Assembly: GCF_030814815.1 (NCBI RefSeq)
Contig: NZ_JAUSVR010000009.1
Coordinates: forward strand, 124,001 to 188,000
DNA length: 64,000 nucleotides
Reading direction: 5' to 3'
From: Ancylobacter amanitiformis
GTDB lineage: Bacteria; Pseudomonadota; Alphaproteobacteria; Rhizobiales; Xanthobacteraceae
The notes under the pieces were generated by a model, which saw only the letters and a list, made by a program, of their open reading frames with translations, did not search any database and was not told the origin of the DNA. Within the stretch, counting starts at the first letter, position 1, and every line of letters starts with the position of its first letter. This document shows positions 8,845-18,938 of the stretch, piece after piece. The translations under genes were made by a program, and so were the position numbers.

Positions 8845-9834
8845 ATGGCATTCGTCGCAGACATGTTGACGCCGTTCGTGTCGCGCACCGCCGGCACGGC
8901 ACGCGAAGGCCTCGCGCGCTCGCCGGCCGCGCTGGCCGTGCTGGCGCTGTCGGGGGCGGCGCTGCTCTGGTCCGGCAATTTCCTGGCCGGCCATCTCGCC
9001 TCCGGCCTCATCCCGCCGGCGACGCTCTCCGCCGCCCGCTGGCTGCTGGCGCTCCTTCTGCTCCTGCCCTTCACCTGGCGCGAAATCCGTGCCCAGCGGG
9101 CGGAAATCGCCCGCCGCTGGCCGCTCTGGATCGCCGCGGGCGTGCTCAACATCGCCGTGTTCACGGTGCTCATCTATATGGGCCTCGCCCATACCAGCCT
9201 GGTCAACGGCTCCATTATCGGCTCGGCGGCGCCCATCGTGGTGGGGCTGTTCGGCTGGCTCATCCTCGCCGAGCGCACGGGCCTGCGCACCCGCCTCGCG
9301 CTCGCCATTTCCACCGCCGGCGTCGCGCTGATCGTGCTGCGCGGCGATATCGGCAATCTCGCCCGCCTCGACCTGCATTTCGGCGACCTGATGCTGTTCC
9401 TCGGCATCGCCGCCTTCGCACTTTATGCGGTGCTGCTGAAGCGCTTTCCCACCCGCCTCTCGGCCGCCGCCGCGCTCACCGTCTCCATTCCCTTCGGGCT
9501 CATCGCGCTCGCCCCCATCGCGGCGTGGGAGATCGCCGCCGGCGGCCTCGCCACCGGCGGGCTGAGCCCGGCCGATCTCGGCCACGCCGCGCTGATCGTG
9601 GTCTATGTCGCGAGCCTGCCCACGCTCGGCTTCGTGCTGTGGGGACGCGGCGTCGCCGTGCTCGGCCCGACCCGCGCCGGCCAGTTCCTGCAACTCGTGC
9701 CGGTCTTCGGCACCGCGCTGGCCGTGGGCGTTCTGGGCGAGGCGCTGAGCCTGCACCATGCGCTCGGCTTCGCTCTCGTGCTCGCCGGCCTCGCTTTGTG
9801 CGACCGCCGCCTGCCCCAGCCCGCCCGCGGCTGA
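8845..9834 (+). CDS. DMT superfamily transporter (two EamA domains)
   Basis: This 329-residue protein has about ten hydrophobic helices organised as two EamA repeats (roughly residues 30-165 and 175-318). The first starts SGAALLWSGNFLAGHLASG, and the second repeat ends in the FGTALAVGVLGEALSLHHALGFALVLAGL pattern typical of drug/metabolite exporters. The substrate cannot be read from the sequence; many such proteins export amino acids or threonine/homoserine-like compounds. The start ATG 8845 is preceded by GGGAGG. The adjacent Lrp/AsnC-type regulator and the operator-like repeat suggest amino-acid-responsive control. Confidence 0.88.
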   Translation: MAFVADMLTPFVSRTAGTAREGLARSPAALAVLALSGAALLWSGNFLAGHLASGLIPPATLSAARWLLALLLLLPFTWREIRAQRAEIARRWPLWIAAGVLNIAVFTVLIYMGLAHTSLVNGSIIGSAAPIVVGLFGWLILAERTGLRTRLALAISTAGVALIVLRGDIGNLARLDLHFGDLMLFLGIAAFALYAVLLKRFPTRLSAAAALTVSIPFGLIALAPIAAWEIAAGGLATGGLSPADLGHAALIVVYVASLPTLGFVLWGRGVAVLGPTRAGQFLQLVPVFGTALAVGVLGEALSLHHALGFALVLAGLALCDRRLPQPARG

Positions 9835-11397
<1,563 letters not shown>

Positions 11398-11435
11398 GTG
11401 GGGGATGAGGTGCCGGGCGAACCGGCTCACATGAA

Positions 11436-11459
11436 AAAGGCCGCCTCGCGGCGGCCTTT
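11436..11459. terminator. Bidirectional intrinsic terminator
   Basis: Perfect 10-bp stem AAAGGCCGCC / GGCGGCCTTT with a TCGC loop, flanked by further A residues on the left. It lies between the convergent ccrM and csbD-like genes and could serve both. Confidence 0.85.
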
Positions 11460-11509
11460 GTCCGGTGGGTCGGACCTTCGCCGTCAAGCGGCCCGAACCT
11501 GCAGGGAGG

Positions 11510-11698
11510 TCAGAGATTGGCGGCCTTCTTGACCGCATCCTTGGCCTTGCCGACGGCCTGCTGGCCCTCGCCCTTCAGCTCCTGGACCTTGCCTTCGGCT
11601 TCCAGCTTCTCGGAGCCGGTCATCTTGCCGACGCCCTGCTTCACATTGCCGATGGCCTCGTTGGCGAGACCCTTGGCCTTATCCGCGGCGCTACCCAT
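11510..11698 (-). CDS. CsbD family stress protein
   Basis: This 62-residue hydrophilic protein is rich in Lys, Ala, Gly and Glu. It has the family pattern [20 protein letters not shown] followed by [19 protein letters not shown] and [12 protein letters not shown]. CsbD-like proteins are small, abundant and stress-induced in many bacteria; their molecular role is not settled. The ATG at 11698 was chosen because GGAGA lies eight bases upstream and CsbD proteins usually begin MGS. ATGs at 11713 and 11728 would add 5 or 10 residues. It shares a terminator with ccrM. Confidence 0.85.
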   Translation of the reverse strand: MGSAADKAKGLANEAIGNVKQGVGKMTGSEKLEAEGKVQELKGEGQQAVGKAKDAVKKAANL

Positions 11699-11786
11699 CG
11701 TTGCATTCTCCATGTCTGCCGCCTTCATCAGCGGCCTGCCGGAATAACGCGCGACCCCCAGCGAAGTTCAATCGAACGGCGGCAAC

Positions 11787-12884
11787 TTAACCGATATACT
11801 CCAATACCTTACGCATGACCGAGGGAAAGGCCTCGGCATCGAAGCCCTCCGGCCGCACCCATCGATGCCCCTTGGGCGCGGGCGTGAGGGCCGGCGCACG
11901 CGCCCGCCAGATGGCGAGTTCCAGCGCGAAATGGCTGAACACGTGACCGACCGCGGCATTGAGCGGCTGCCATTCCAGCGCCATCGGCGCCGCGAGGGCG
12001 GGATCGGCCGGGCCGCCTTCGACCCAGTCCGTGGAGGGCACCTCGCTCATGCCGCCGAGCAGCCCGCGCGGCGGGCGCGAGCGCACCAGCACCGCCCCAT
12101 CGGCCCGCACCGCGAGGAAGGCGACGCCTTGCCGGGTCGGGCGCACGGACTTCGCCGCCTTCACCGGGTAGCGCTCGGGCGCGCCGGCCGCATGGGCAGC
12201 GCAACTCCCCTGCCACGGGCAGAGCGCGCAGGCCGGCTTGCGCGGCGTGCACAGGGTAGCGCCGAGATCCATCATCGCCTGCGCGAAATCGCCGTGGCGG
12301 GTCTCCGGCAGCAAGGTGAGCGCCAGCGCGCGCAGCCGTGCCTTCGCCCTGGGAAGCGCCTCCTCCACCGCGAACAACCGCGCGAGAACACGCTCCCAAT
12401 TGCCATCGACCGCCGCCGCCCGGCGCTCGAAGGCGATGGAGGCGATGGCTGCCGCGGTATAGGGGCCGATGCCCGGTAGTTCGAGCAGCGCCGCCTCGGT
12501 GTCAGGGAATGCCCCGCCATGGCGCTCCACCACGGCGCGGGCGCAGGCGTGCAGGTTGCGGGCGCGGGCGTAATAGCCGAGCCCCGCCCAGGCCGAGAGC
12601 ACTTCTTCCAGGGGCGCGGCGGCCAGCGCCTTGACGCTCGGCCAGCGCGCGAGGAAGGCCGCGTAATAGGGCGCGACCGTCACGACCGTGGTCTGCTGCA
12701 ACATGATCTCGGAGAGGAAGACGCGGTAGGGATCCTGCCGCGTGCCCGGCTCGGCGCGCCAGGGCAGCCGCCGCTGGTGCCGGTCATACCAGGCGAGCAG
12801 CGCGCCGGGATCCGGTGCCGACATCGCGGCCGGGCGGGAGGGATCGGGTCGCGGGGGAATGGCTGGATCGGCGGGGCGCGGCAT
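11787..12884 (-). CDS. mutY: A/G-specific adenine glycosylase MutY
   Basis: This 365-residue base-excision repair enzyme removes adenine mispaired with 8-oxoguanine. Visible features are LSEIMLQQTTV with the catalytic Glu, the helix-hairpin-helix LPGIGPYTAAAIASIAF, the catalytic Asp in AAVDGNWERVLARLF, and an iron-sulfur cluster motif C-X6-C-X2-C-X5-C (CTPRKPACALCPWQGSC). A C-terminal NUDIX-like domain (about residues 240-360, GMSEVPSTDW...VGHVFSHFALEL) reads 8-oxoG. The usual DGNVxRVL has Trp in place of Val. An internal ATG at 12824 is an alternative start. It is divergent from the DUF721 gene, a common alphaproteobacterial arrangement. Confidence 0.96.
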   Translation of the reverse strand: MPRPADPAIPPRPDPSRPAAMSAPDPGALLAWYDRHQRRLPWRAEPGTRQDPYRVFLSEIMLQQTTVVTVAPYYAAFLARWPSVKALAAAPLEEVLSAWAGLGYYARARNLHACARAVVERHGGAFPDTEAALLELPGIGPYTAAAIASIAFERRAAAVDGNWERVLARLFAVEEALPRAKARLRALALTLLPETRHGDFAQAMMDLGATLCTPRKPACALCPWQGSCAAHAAGAPERYPVKAAKSVRPTRQGVAFLAVRADGAVLVRSRPPRGLLGGMSEVPSTDWVEGGPADPALAAPMALEWQPLNAAVGHVFSHFALELAIWRARAPALTPAPKGHRWVRPEGFDAEAFPSVMRKVLEYIG

Positions 12885-13042
12885 GCCATCTTCTAGCTTG
12901 GGATCCGCCTAAAGTGGTTCGCCTGCCTTGCGCCGGCAAGGCTTATCCGCAACAGACTTGGTCCTTACCGGCCTGCCCGCGCCGCGCATGCCGCCCGAAC
13001 CTTACCCGGCCGGGCCTCACCAACCGGAATATCCCCGCCCGC

Positions 13043-13702
13043 ATGTCCCGCCTTCCGACCATTCCGTCCCGAGACGCTCCCATTCGCAAGCCGCACGCGA
13101 AGCCATACGCCCGCGGGCGCCGGGGGCCGGCCCCTCTCGCCGACCTGATCGACGCGACCATCGCCGAGAGCTGCCGCCAGCGCGGCATCGCCTCGGTCGA
13201 GATCGTCACGCGCTGGGCGGACATTGTCGGCGAGACGCTGGCCGCGCGCGCGCTGCCGATCAAGCTCGCCTGGCCGACGCGCGCGGAGAATGTGGAACCG
13301 GGCGTGCTGCATGTGCGGGTGGAGGGCGGTTACGCCATCGAATTGCAGCACGACGCGCCTGTGGTGATCGAGCGGGTGAACCGCTATTTCGGCTGGCGCT
13401 GCATCGGGCGGCTGGCGCTGCGCCAGGGTCCGGTGGCCGCGCTGCGCCCCGTTCGGCGCCGTTTCATCGAGCCCGATGCCGCCGAATGCGGCGCGGTCGC
13501 CCGCCGGCTCGGCGCCTTCGAGGATGATGCGCTCGCAGGGGCGCTGGCCCGGCTCGGGGCGCTGGTCGCGCGCGAACGCGGCGACCTCGGGGCGTCAGTC
13601 GCGCGCGAACGCGGCGACCTGGGGGCGCCGTCGCCGCGCGCGCGCGGCGACACGGCACCGTCCGGCGTGACAAAGCGCCCCGATTCGTTCACGCAGCGGT
13701 GA
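13043..13702 (+). CDS. DUF721 (DciA-like) protein with C-terminal repeats
   Basis: This 219-residue protein has a DUF721 domain at about residues 25-150 (PLADLIDATIAESCRQRG...VTRWADIVGETLAARALPIKL...LHVRVEGGYAIELQHDAPVVIERVNRYFG). DciA, another DUF721 protein, loads the replicative helicase in many bacteria; the alphaproteobacterial versions are divergent and their role is less certain. The frame is open upstream, but the ATG at 13043 gives the family start. The C-terminus is unusual: three 11-residue repeats (LGALVARERGD, LGASVARERGD, LGAPSPRARGD) followed by a disordered tail. It sits between mutY and the dsbA-like gene. Confidence 0.85.
   Translation: MSRLPTIPSRDAPIRKPHAKPYARGRRGPAPLADLIDATIAESCRQRGIASVEIVTRWADIVGETLAARALPIKLAWPTRAENVEPGVLHVRVEGGYAIELQHDAPVVIERVNRYFGWRCIGRLALRQGPVAALRPVRRRFIEPDAAECGAVARRLGAFEDDALAGALARLGALVARERGDLGASVARERGDLGAPSPRARGDTAPSGVTKRPDSFTQR
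13553..13651 (+). repeat. 33-bp in-frame tandem repeat, three copies
   Basis: Units at 13553-13585, 13586-13618 and 13619-13651 encode LG(A)-x-x-x-R-x-RGD peptides at the C-terminus of the DUF721 protein. The first two differ at two base positions; the third is more diverged. Because the unit is a multiple of three, copy change would keep the frame. Confidence 0.85.
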
Positions 13703-13805
13703 CGTGGACGGCAGCTGCCGTACCGTTGCCATGTTCGCGCGCTGCCTGTACGCGCTTTGATAGTCTGACGCCGGCGTCCGTCCGGCCTTCCCCTGGAGAC
13801 CGACC

Positions 13806-14492
13806 ATGATCGACCGCCGTCGCTTTATCGAAGGGCTCGGCACCGCGGCCCTTACCACCGCCGCGCTCGTCGCGCTTTCCGGGCCGGACGCGCTGAATTT
13901 CGGCAAGATGTCGTTCATCGGCGCCGCCGAGGCGCAGACGGTCGATGCCGCCAAGCTGCTGGAACCGGGCCCGCTGCCCGACCAGGTGCTGGGCAAGGCC
14001 GATGCGCCCGTCACCATCATCGAATATGCCTCGATGACCTGCGGCCACTGCGCGCATTTCCATGCCACCACCTTTCCGGTGCTGAAGGAAAAATACATCG
14101 ACACCGGCAAGGTGCGCTTCATCCTGCGCGAATTCCCGCTCGATATCGTCGCCAAGGCCGCCTTCATGCTGGCCCGCTGCGCTGGCGAGGGGAAATACTA
14201 TCCCCTGACCGACACGCTGTTCGACAACCAGAAGGCCTGGGCCTTCAACAACAACCCCGCCCAGGCCCTGCTCGCCATCGCCAAGCAGAGCGGCATGACC
14301 GAACAGCAGTTCAACGCCTGTCTGAACGATGCCAAGCTCGCCGGCCAGATCGACGAGGTTGCCCAGCGCGGCGCCAAGGAATTCGGCATCGATTCGACGC
14401 CGACCTTCTTCGTCAACGGCAAGAAGATTTCCGGCGCCATGACCCCGGAAGAGCTGGACAAGGAACTGGCCCCGCTGCTCGGCGCGAACTGA
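13806..14492 (+). CDS. DsbA-family periplasmic thiol:disulfide oxidoreductase
   Basis: This 228-residue exported protein has a thioredoxin-like fold. The N-terminus MIDRRRFIEGLG resembles a twin-arginine signal and is followed by a hydrophobic stretch and an AEA cleavage site near residue 43. The redox motif CGHC is at 79-82. The cis-Pro motif DSTPTFFVNG is near the C-terminus. This is the DsbA type found in alphaproteobacteria next to mutY, and it may act in disulfide formation or isomerisation. In related genomes smc follows; here a hairpin and a convergent VOC gene follow. Confidence 0.9.
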   Translation: MIDRRRFIEGLGTAALTTAALVALSGPDALNFGKMSFIGAAEAQTVDAAKLLEPGPLPDQVLGKADAPVTIIEYASMTCGHCAHFHATTFPVLKEKYIDTGKVRFILREFPLDIVAKAAFMLARCAGEGKYYPLTDTLFDNQKAWAFNNNPAQALLAIAKQSGMTEQQFNACLNDAKLAGQIDEVAQRGAKEFGIDSTPTFFVNGKKISGAMTPEELDKELAPLLGAN

Positions 14493-14651
14493 ACCGGCGG
14501 CGCACCGTCGCGTCGCACGGGGATAGGCCGCGCCGGCCGTGCCCTTCCCGGCACGCGCGGCTCGTCGGCCGGCGGGTGCCCATACGTCGGCGGCGGCCAG
14601 TTCCCGGATACGCGCCGGGATATGCGCGCCGCCAGCCGAAGCGTCCCATCG

Positions 14652-14677
14652 CAATGCCCGGCCCCGGCCGGGCATTG
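14652..14677. terminator. Hairpin between dsbA-like and VOC genes
   Basis: Perfect 11-bp stem CAATGCCCGGC / GCCGGGCATTG with a CCCG loop between two convergent genes. The T tract is weak on both strands, so termination strength is uncertain. Confidence 0.6.
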
Positions 14678-14700
14678 TCATATCCGCCCTATGCGCCGGC

Positions 14701-15201
14701 TCAGTCCGGCAGGGTGAGCCGGCCGTCCGGCCCGAGCGCGAAGCCGGGATTATGGGCGATCTCCCAGGGATAACCGTCGGGATCGGCGACATAGCCGCTA
14801 TAGCCGCCCCAGAAGGTCGGCTGGGCCGGTCGCAGCGCCCGCCCGCCGGCGGCCACGGCGCGAATGAGCGTGGCGTCGACCTCCGCCGGGCTCATCCGGT
14901 TGCAGGCCAGCGCCATCCCGCCGAACGCGCCCGGCCGTCCCGGCACCACCCCGGCCTCGGCGGCCAGTTCGTGGCGCGGGTAAAGCGAGAGCACCACCGC
15001 CCCGGCCGCGAAGAAGGCCACGCCATCGGCCTCGCGCAGCCGGCGCGCGAGGCCGAGCGCCTCGTAGAAGGCGATCGAGCGCGCCAGATCGACCACGCCC
15101 AGCGTGACCAGGGAAACGTGCAGCGGCGCGATGGCACGCCGTGCCGGCACCGGTACGCTCCCCTCATTCAGCCCGTCATTCATGATGGCTGCCGTGCTCA
15201 T
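14701..15201 (-). CDS. VOC family (glyoxalase-like) protein
   Basis: This 166-residue protein has one vicinal-oxygen-chelate domain. It starts PLHVSLVTLGVVDLARSIAFYEALG (about residues 26-50) and ends with GGYSGYVADPDGYPWEIAHNP, where the Glu is a likely metal ligand. The substrate is unknown. Its start codon overlaps the stop of the upstream radical SAM gene as ATGA (15198-15201), which implies translational coupling. It would therefore share any SOS control that acts on that gene. Confidence 0.85.
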   Translation of the reverse strand: MSTAAIMNDGLNEGSVPVPARRAIAPLHVSLVTLGVVDLARSIAFYEALGLARRLREADGVAFFAAGAVVLSLYPRHELAAEAGVVPGRPGAFGGMALACNRMSPAEVDATLIRAVAAGGRALRPAQPTFWGGYSGYVADPDGYPWEIAHNPGFALGPDGRLTLPD

Positions 15202-16454
15202 GTAGCCTCCCCGAACAGCGACAATTGCTCACCCTTCTGCGGCGGGCGGCGGAAATGGCGTGTCGTCAGCCGCAGATGGCGCTTGTTGAGCCCGAGCCGC
15301 TCCGTCGCGATCTCGAAACGGCGGGCCATGGTCCAGGCATAGGGACCCGTGCCGGTCATGCGCTGGCCGAAGGTCGAATCATATTCCTTGCCGCCATGCA
15401 GATCCTTCAGCAGCGAGAGCACATGGCGGTAGCGGTCCGGGAAATGCGCGAGCAGCCATTCCTTGAACAGGTCGCGGATCTCCAGCGGCACGCGCAGCAT
15501 GACATAGCCGGCCTCGCTCGCCCCGGCCGCGACGGCGGCGTCCAGGATGCGCTCCATTTCCGCGTCGGTCACCGCCGGAATCACCGGCGCCACCAGCACG
15601 GCGGTCGGCACGCCCGCCTCGCTGAGCCGGCGGATCGTGTCGATCCGCCGCGCGGGCGTCGCGGCGCGCGGCTCCATGATGCGGGCGAGCTTGGGGTCGA
15701 GCGAGGTGACGGAAAGCGCCACCTTGGCGAGGCCGCGCGCGGCCATGGGGGCGAGGATGTCGAGGTCGCGCAGCACCAGCGCGGACTTGGTGACGATGCC
15801 GACCGGATGGCCGAAATCGCTCAGCACTTCCAGAATGCGCCGCGTCAGCCGCCACTCGCGCTCGATCGGCTGGTAGCCGTCCGTGTTGATGCCGAGCGCG
15901 ATGGTGCGCGGCTCATAGCCGGGCTTGGCCAGTTCCTTGGCGAGCAGTTCCGGCGCGTCCGGCTTGGCGAACAGCTTGGTCTCGAAATCGAGCCCGGCGG
16001 ACAGGCCCTGATAGGCATGGGTCGGCCGCGCGAAACAGTAGACGCAGCCATGCTCGCAGCCGCGATAGGGGTTGATCGAACGGTCGAAGCCGACATCGGG
16101 GGAATCGTTGCGGTTGATGATGGTGCGCGGCTTCTCCACCGTCACGCTGGTGCGGAAGGGCGGCAGCTCGTCGAGGCTCTGCCAGCCATCGTCGAACGCC
16201 TCGCGCGCGTGCGGCTCGAACCGGCCCGCCGCGTTGGAGACCGCGCCGCGCCCGCGCCGGCGCTCGCCATCGATGACCGCCGGCGCCATCGCCTCGGGCA
16301 GCACGTCCATTTCCGACACGGTGGAAAGGTCGCGCGCCGCCGCGCGGCTCTCTTCCTCGCGGCGCGCCCGGCGCTCCTGCGCCAGCCGGCCGAGATGCTT
16401 TGGCGGCACGCGCGCGCCGGCGGCAGAAGGGATATCGAGGGTGCGACGTTCCAT
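15198..16454 (-). CDS. PA0069-family (SplB-like) radical SAM protein
   Basis: This 418-residue protein has the radical SAM cluster motif CEHGCVYC (C-X3-C-X2-C) after GFDRSINPYRG, an arrangement typical of the PA0069 group. The TIM-barrel blocks TKSALVLRDLDIL, VALSVTSLD and GVPTAVLVAPVIPAVTD follow. The C-terminus ends with a short QLSLF-like motif. The group belongs to the same superfamily as spore photoproduct lyase, but its substrate is not established. The frame is open to 16496, but MERRTLDIPS at ATG 16454 is the sensible start. A GTTC-N7-GTTC LexA box lies 25 bp upstream, so DNA-damage induction is likely. It is the first gene of a coupled pair with the VOC gene. Confidence 0.9.
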   Translation of the reverse strand: MERRTLDIPSAAGARVPPKHLGRLAQERRARREEESRAAARDLSTVSEMDVLPEAMAPAVIDGERRRGRGAVSNAAGRFEPHAREAFDDGWQSLDELPPFRTSVTVEKPRTIINRNDSPDVGFDRSINPYRGCEHGCVYCFARPTHAYQGLSAGLDFETKLFAKPDAPELLAKELAKPGYEPRTIALGINTDGYQPIEREWRLTRRILEVLSDFGHPVGIVTKSALVLRDLDILAPMAARGLAKVALSVTSLDPKLARIMEPRAATPARRIDTIRRLSEAGVPTAVLVAPVIPAVTDAEMERILDAAVAAGASEAGYVMLRVPLEIRDLFKEWLLAHFPDRYRHVLSLLKDLHGGKEYDSTFGQRMTGTGPYAWTMARRFEIATERLGLNKRHLRLTTRHFRRPPQKGEQLSLFGEAT

Positions 16455-16479
16455 GCCCACGGTTTTAAACCGGACACAG

Positions 16480-16494
16480 GAACATATCAAGAAC
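16480..16494 (-). promoter_or_regulatory. LexA (SOS) box upstream of radical SAM gene
   Basis: On the plus strand GAAC (16480-16483), ATATCAA, GAAC (16491-16494); on the coding strand this reads GTTC-N7-GTTC, an exact match to the known alphaproteobacterial LexA site. It lies 25 bp from the radical SAM start and 110 bp from the divergent glycosyltransferase gene. Confidence 0.75.
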
Positions 16495-16603
16495 ACATAT
16501 CGATCTATGTCACATGGCGCTATACGCCAGCAGTCGGGTGCGATAGGCAGGTTGAGACGCGCCGCCGGTTTCGCCCACCGGTTTTCGTCCGCCGGTTTCC
16601 TGC

Positions 16604-17224
16604 ATGATTCCGAACCGTTACGTCCAAGGAGTGGCTCAACGCGTGATCTCGGTGGTCATTCCCACGGGCGAGAGCCACAGACTGCTGGTGCCCACCCTCG
16701 CCGCGCTGGTCCCCGGCGCCGCCGCCGGCGTGGTGCGCGAGGTGCTGCTCGTTGACGCCAGCGCCTCCGCCGATGTCGAGGAGATTGCCGACGCGGCGGG
16801 CTGCGAATATCTGCGTGGCACCGCCGACATGGGCGCGCGGCTGCGGCAGGGCGCCGAAGCCGCGTCCTCGCCCTGGCTGATGTTCCTCTCGCCCGCCGCG
16901 CTGCTGCAGGATGGCTGGACGCGCGAGGTGCACACCTTCGCCGAGCAGAGCGAACGGATGGATGCCAGCGGGCGCCGCGCCGCCACGTTCCGCCTCGCTC
17001 TCGACGGGTTCGGCGTCACGCCCCGCCTTCGTGAAGCGCTGGCGGTGGGCCGCCACGCGCTCACCGGGCGGCCGCGCCCCGAGCAGGGCCTGCTGATCCA
17101 CCGCCGCTTCTATGACGAGTTGGGCGGCCACCGGCCCGGCCCGCAATCCATGCGGCGCCTGATGGCGAAGACCGGCCGGGGGCGCCTCGTGCTGCTGCGC
17201 TCGCAGATCCTGCTGCCACAATAG
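16604..17224 (+). CDS. GT2-like (glycosyltransferase A fold) protein
   Basis: This 206-residue protein has the N-terminal nucleotide-sugar fold strand VISVVIPTGESHRLLVPTLAAL, then EVLLVDASASADVEEIADAAG and SSPWLMFLSPAALLQDGW. The last block replaces the usual DxD region. A clear DxD metal motif is missing, so activity is doubtful. Such short GT2 proteins in alphaproteobacteria are often annotated as glycosyltransferases without tested function. The ATG at 16604 gives the longest form. GTG 16643 has an AAGGAG site 12 bases upstream and may be the true start. It is divergent from the SOS-linked radical SAM gene and convergent with moaB. Confidence 0.7.
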   Translation: MIPNRYVQGVAQRVISVVIPTGESHRLLVPTLAALVPGAAAGVVREVLLVDASASADVEEIADAAGCEYLRGTADMGARLRQGAEAASSPWLMFLSPAALLQDGWTREVHTFAEQSERMDASGRRAATFRLALDGFGVTPRLREALAVGRHALTGRPRPEQGLLIHRRFYDELGGHRPGPQSMRRLMAKTGRGRLVLLRSQILLPQ

Positions 17225-17231
17225 CGCGGCG

Positions 17232-17807
17232 TCAGGCCGGCGCGCGCAGCTTGCCGCGCTTCAGGTGCTCGTCGAGCCGCGGCAGGATTTCCACGAAATT
17301 GCAGGGCCCGTGACGGATGTCGAGTTGCTGGGCCAGAATGCCGTCCCAGCCGTCGCGACAGGCGCCGGGCGAGCCCGGCAGGCAGAAGATGTAGGTGGAA
17401 TTGGCCACCCCCGCCGTCGCGCGGCTCTGCAGCGTGGACGTGCCGATCTTCTGGAAGGAGATCAGGTGGAAAATAGTCGAGAAGCCTTCCATGCGCTTCT
17501 CGAACAAAGGCTCCACCGCTTCCGGCGTGACATCGCGGCCGGTGAAGCCGGTGCCGCCGGTGGTGATGACGACATCAACCGAGGTATCGGCGATCCAGCC
17601 GGCGACGCGGGCGCGGATGTCATCCACCTCGTCCGGCACGATGGCGCGCTCCGCCAGCCGATGACCCGCCGCCTCCAGCCGCTCCACCAGCGTGTTGCCC
17701 GAGCGATCATCGGCAGATGTGCGGGTGTCGGAAATGGTCAGCACCGCGATGGCCAGCGGGACGAAGGGCTTGTCGGTCGAATCGGCACGCGTCGAACCGG
17801 CACTCAT
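17232..17807 (-). CDS. moaB: Molybdenum cofactor biosynthesis protein MoaB
   Basis: This 191-residue member of the MoaB/Mog fold probably adenylates molybdopterin before metal insertion. It starts PLAIAVLTISDTRTSADDRSGNTL, carries the family loop VITTGGTGFTGRDVTPEAVEPL and continues with MEGFSTIFHLISFQKIGTS. The C-terminal NSTYIFCLPGSPGACRDGWD is also typical. Length is slightly above the E. coli protein. No other molybdenum cofactor gene is nearby, so its regulation cannot be inferred from context. Confidence 0.93.
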   Translation of the reverse strand: MSAGSTRADSTDKPFVPLAIAVLTISDTRTSADDRSGNTLVERLEAAGHRLAERAIVPDEVDDIRARVAGWIADTSVDVVITTGGTGFTGRDVTPEAVEPLFEKRMEGFSTIFHLISFQKIGTSTLQSRATAGVANSTYIFCLPGSPGACRDGWDGILAQQLDIRHGPCNFVEILPRLDEHLKRGKLRAPA

Positions 17808-17877
17808 GGAAGACCTCGCGGATGGAAGACGTCGCGGACACCTCGCGCGGCGAAGCGCGTCGCACGAAAAACGCGCG

Positions 17878-18789
17878 TCAGCTCCGCCCCTGGAAGGTGT
17901 TGCACTGCTTCATGGACCCGCTTTCCAGCCCCGTGCGGAACCATCGCACGCGCTGGGCCGACGTGCCATGGGTGAAGCTGTCCGGCACCACCTGGCCCTG
18001 CTGCTGCTTCTGCAGCCGATCGTCGCCGATGGCGGAGGCGGCGTTGAGCGCCTCCTCGATGTCGCCTTCCTCGAGAACCTTCCACTTGGCATCGGCATGG
18101 TGCGCCCAGACGCCGGCGAGGCAATCGGCCATCAGTTCAACCCGCACGGACAGCGCGTTGGCCTCCGTGCGGGAGACCTCGCGCTGGCGCGCCTGCACCT
18201 TGGCGAGCAGGCCGATCTGGTTCTCGACGTGATGGCCGACCTCATGGGCAATGACATAGGCGGCGGCGAAATCGCCCGGCGCGTTGAAGCGCTGTTTCAT
18301 CTCGTTGAAGAAAGACGTGTCGAGATAGATCTTCTCGTCAAGCGGGCAATAGAACGGCCCCATGGCCGACTGGGCGGCGCCGCAGGCCGAGCGCGTGCCA
18401 CCGGTGAACAGCACGAGGCCGGGATCCTTGTAGGTGGCGCCCTGCGCCTTGAAGATAGGCGTCCACACATCCTCGGTCTGCGCCAGCACGGCGGCCGCGA
18501 ACTGGCCGAGCTGGTCCTGCGGCGCGGCGCGCGAGGAAGGCGCGGGCGCCTGACGCTGCGGCTGGCTGGTGCTGGCTTGATCGCCGCCGCCCATGAGAAT
18601 CTCGGCACCACCGATCAGCACGGCCGGATTGATGCCGGTCGCCCAGGCGATCAGCCCGACGACGATGAGCCCGCCAATGCCGAGACCGCCGCGCCCGCCC
18701 GGCATGCGCCCGCCGAAGCCGCCGCCCGAGCCGCCGTCACCGCGCCGATCCTCGACATTGTCGCTGCGCCGGAAGTCTTCCCACCGCAT
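17878..18789 (-). CDS. YpfJ-type neutral zinc metallopeptidase
   Basis: This 303-residue protein starts MRWEDFRRSDNVEDRRG, the standard N-terminus of the KPN_02809/YpfJ family. A Gly-rich cytoplasmic linker follows, then one membrane helix (about residues 35-60) and a soluble domain with the zinc motif HEVGHHVE. Cysteines in RSACGAAQSAMGPFYCPLD are family features. The physiological substrate of this peptidase family is not established. An in-frame ATG at 18810 would add seven residues. Confidence 0.9.
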   Translation of the reverse strand: MRWEDFRRSDNVEDRRGDGGSGGGFGGRMPGGRGGLGIGGLIVVGLIAWATGINPAVLIGGAEILMGGGDQASTSQPQRQAPAPSSRAAPQDQLGQFAAAVLAQTEDVWTPIFKAQGATYKDPGLVLFTGGTRSACGAAQSAMGPFYCPLDEKIYLDTSFFNEMKQRFNAPGDFAAAYVIAHEVGHHVENQIGLLAKVQARQREVSRTEANALSVRVELMADCLAGVWAHHADAKWKVLEEGDIEEALNAASAIGDDRLQKQQQGQVVPDSFTHGTSAQRVRWFRTGLESGSMKQCNTFQGRS

Positions 18790-18938
18790 CGTCGCCTCCT
18801 CGGCCGGCACGGACGCCCGCCATCACGATCCCCACCGACCATACTGGCCAGCGCGGCCGTGATCCAGCCGCACCACAGCGGCAATGCGCTCGGGCGCCGC
18901 CGGTTCCATGGTGCGGCGGCGCCCGAGGGACATTGGCC

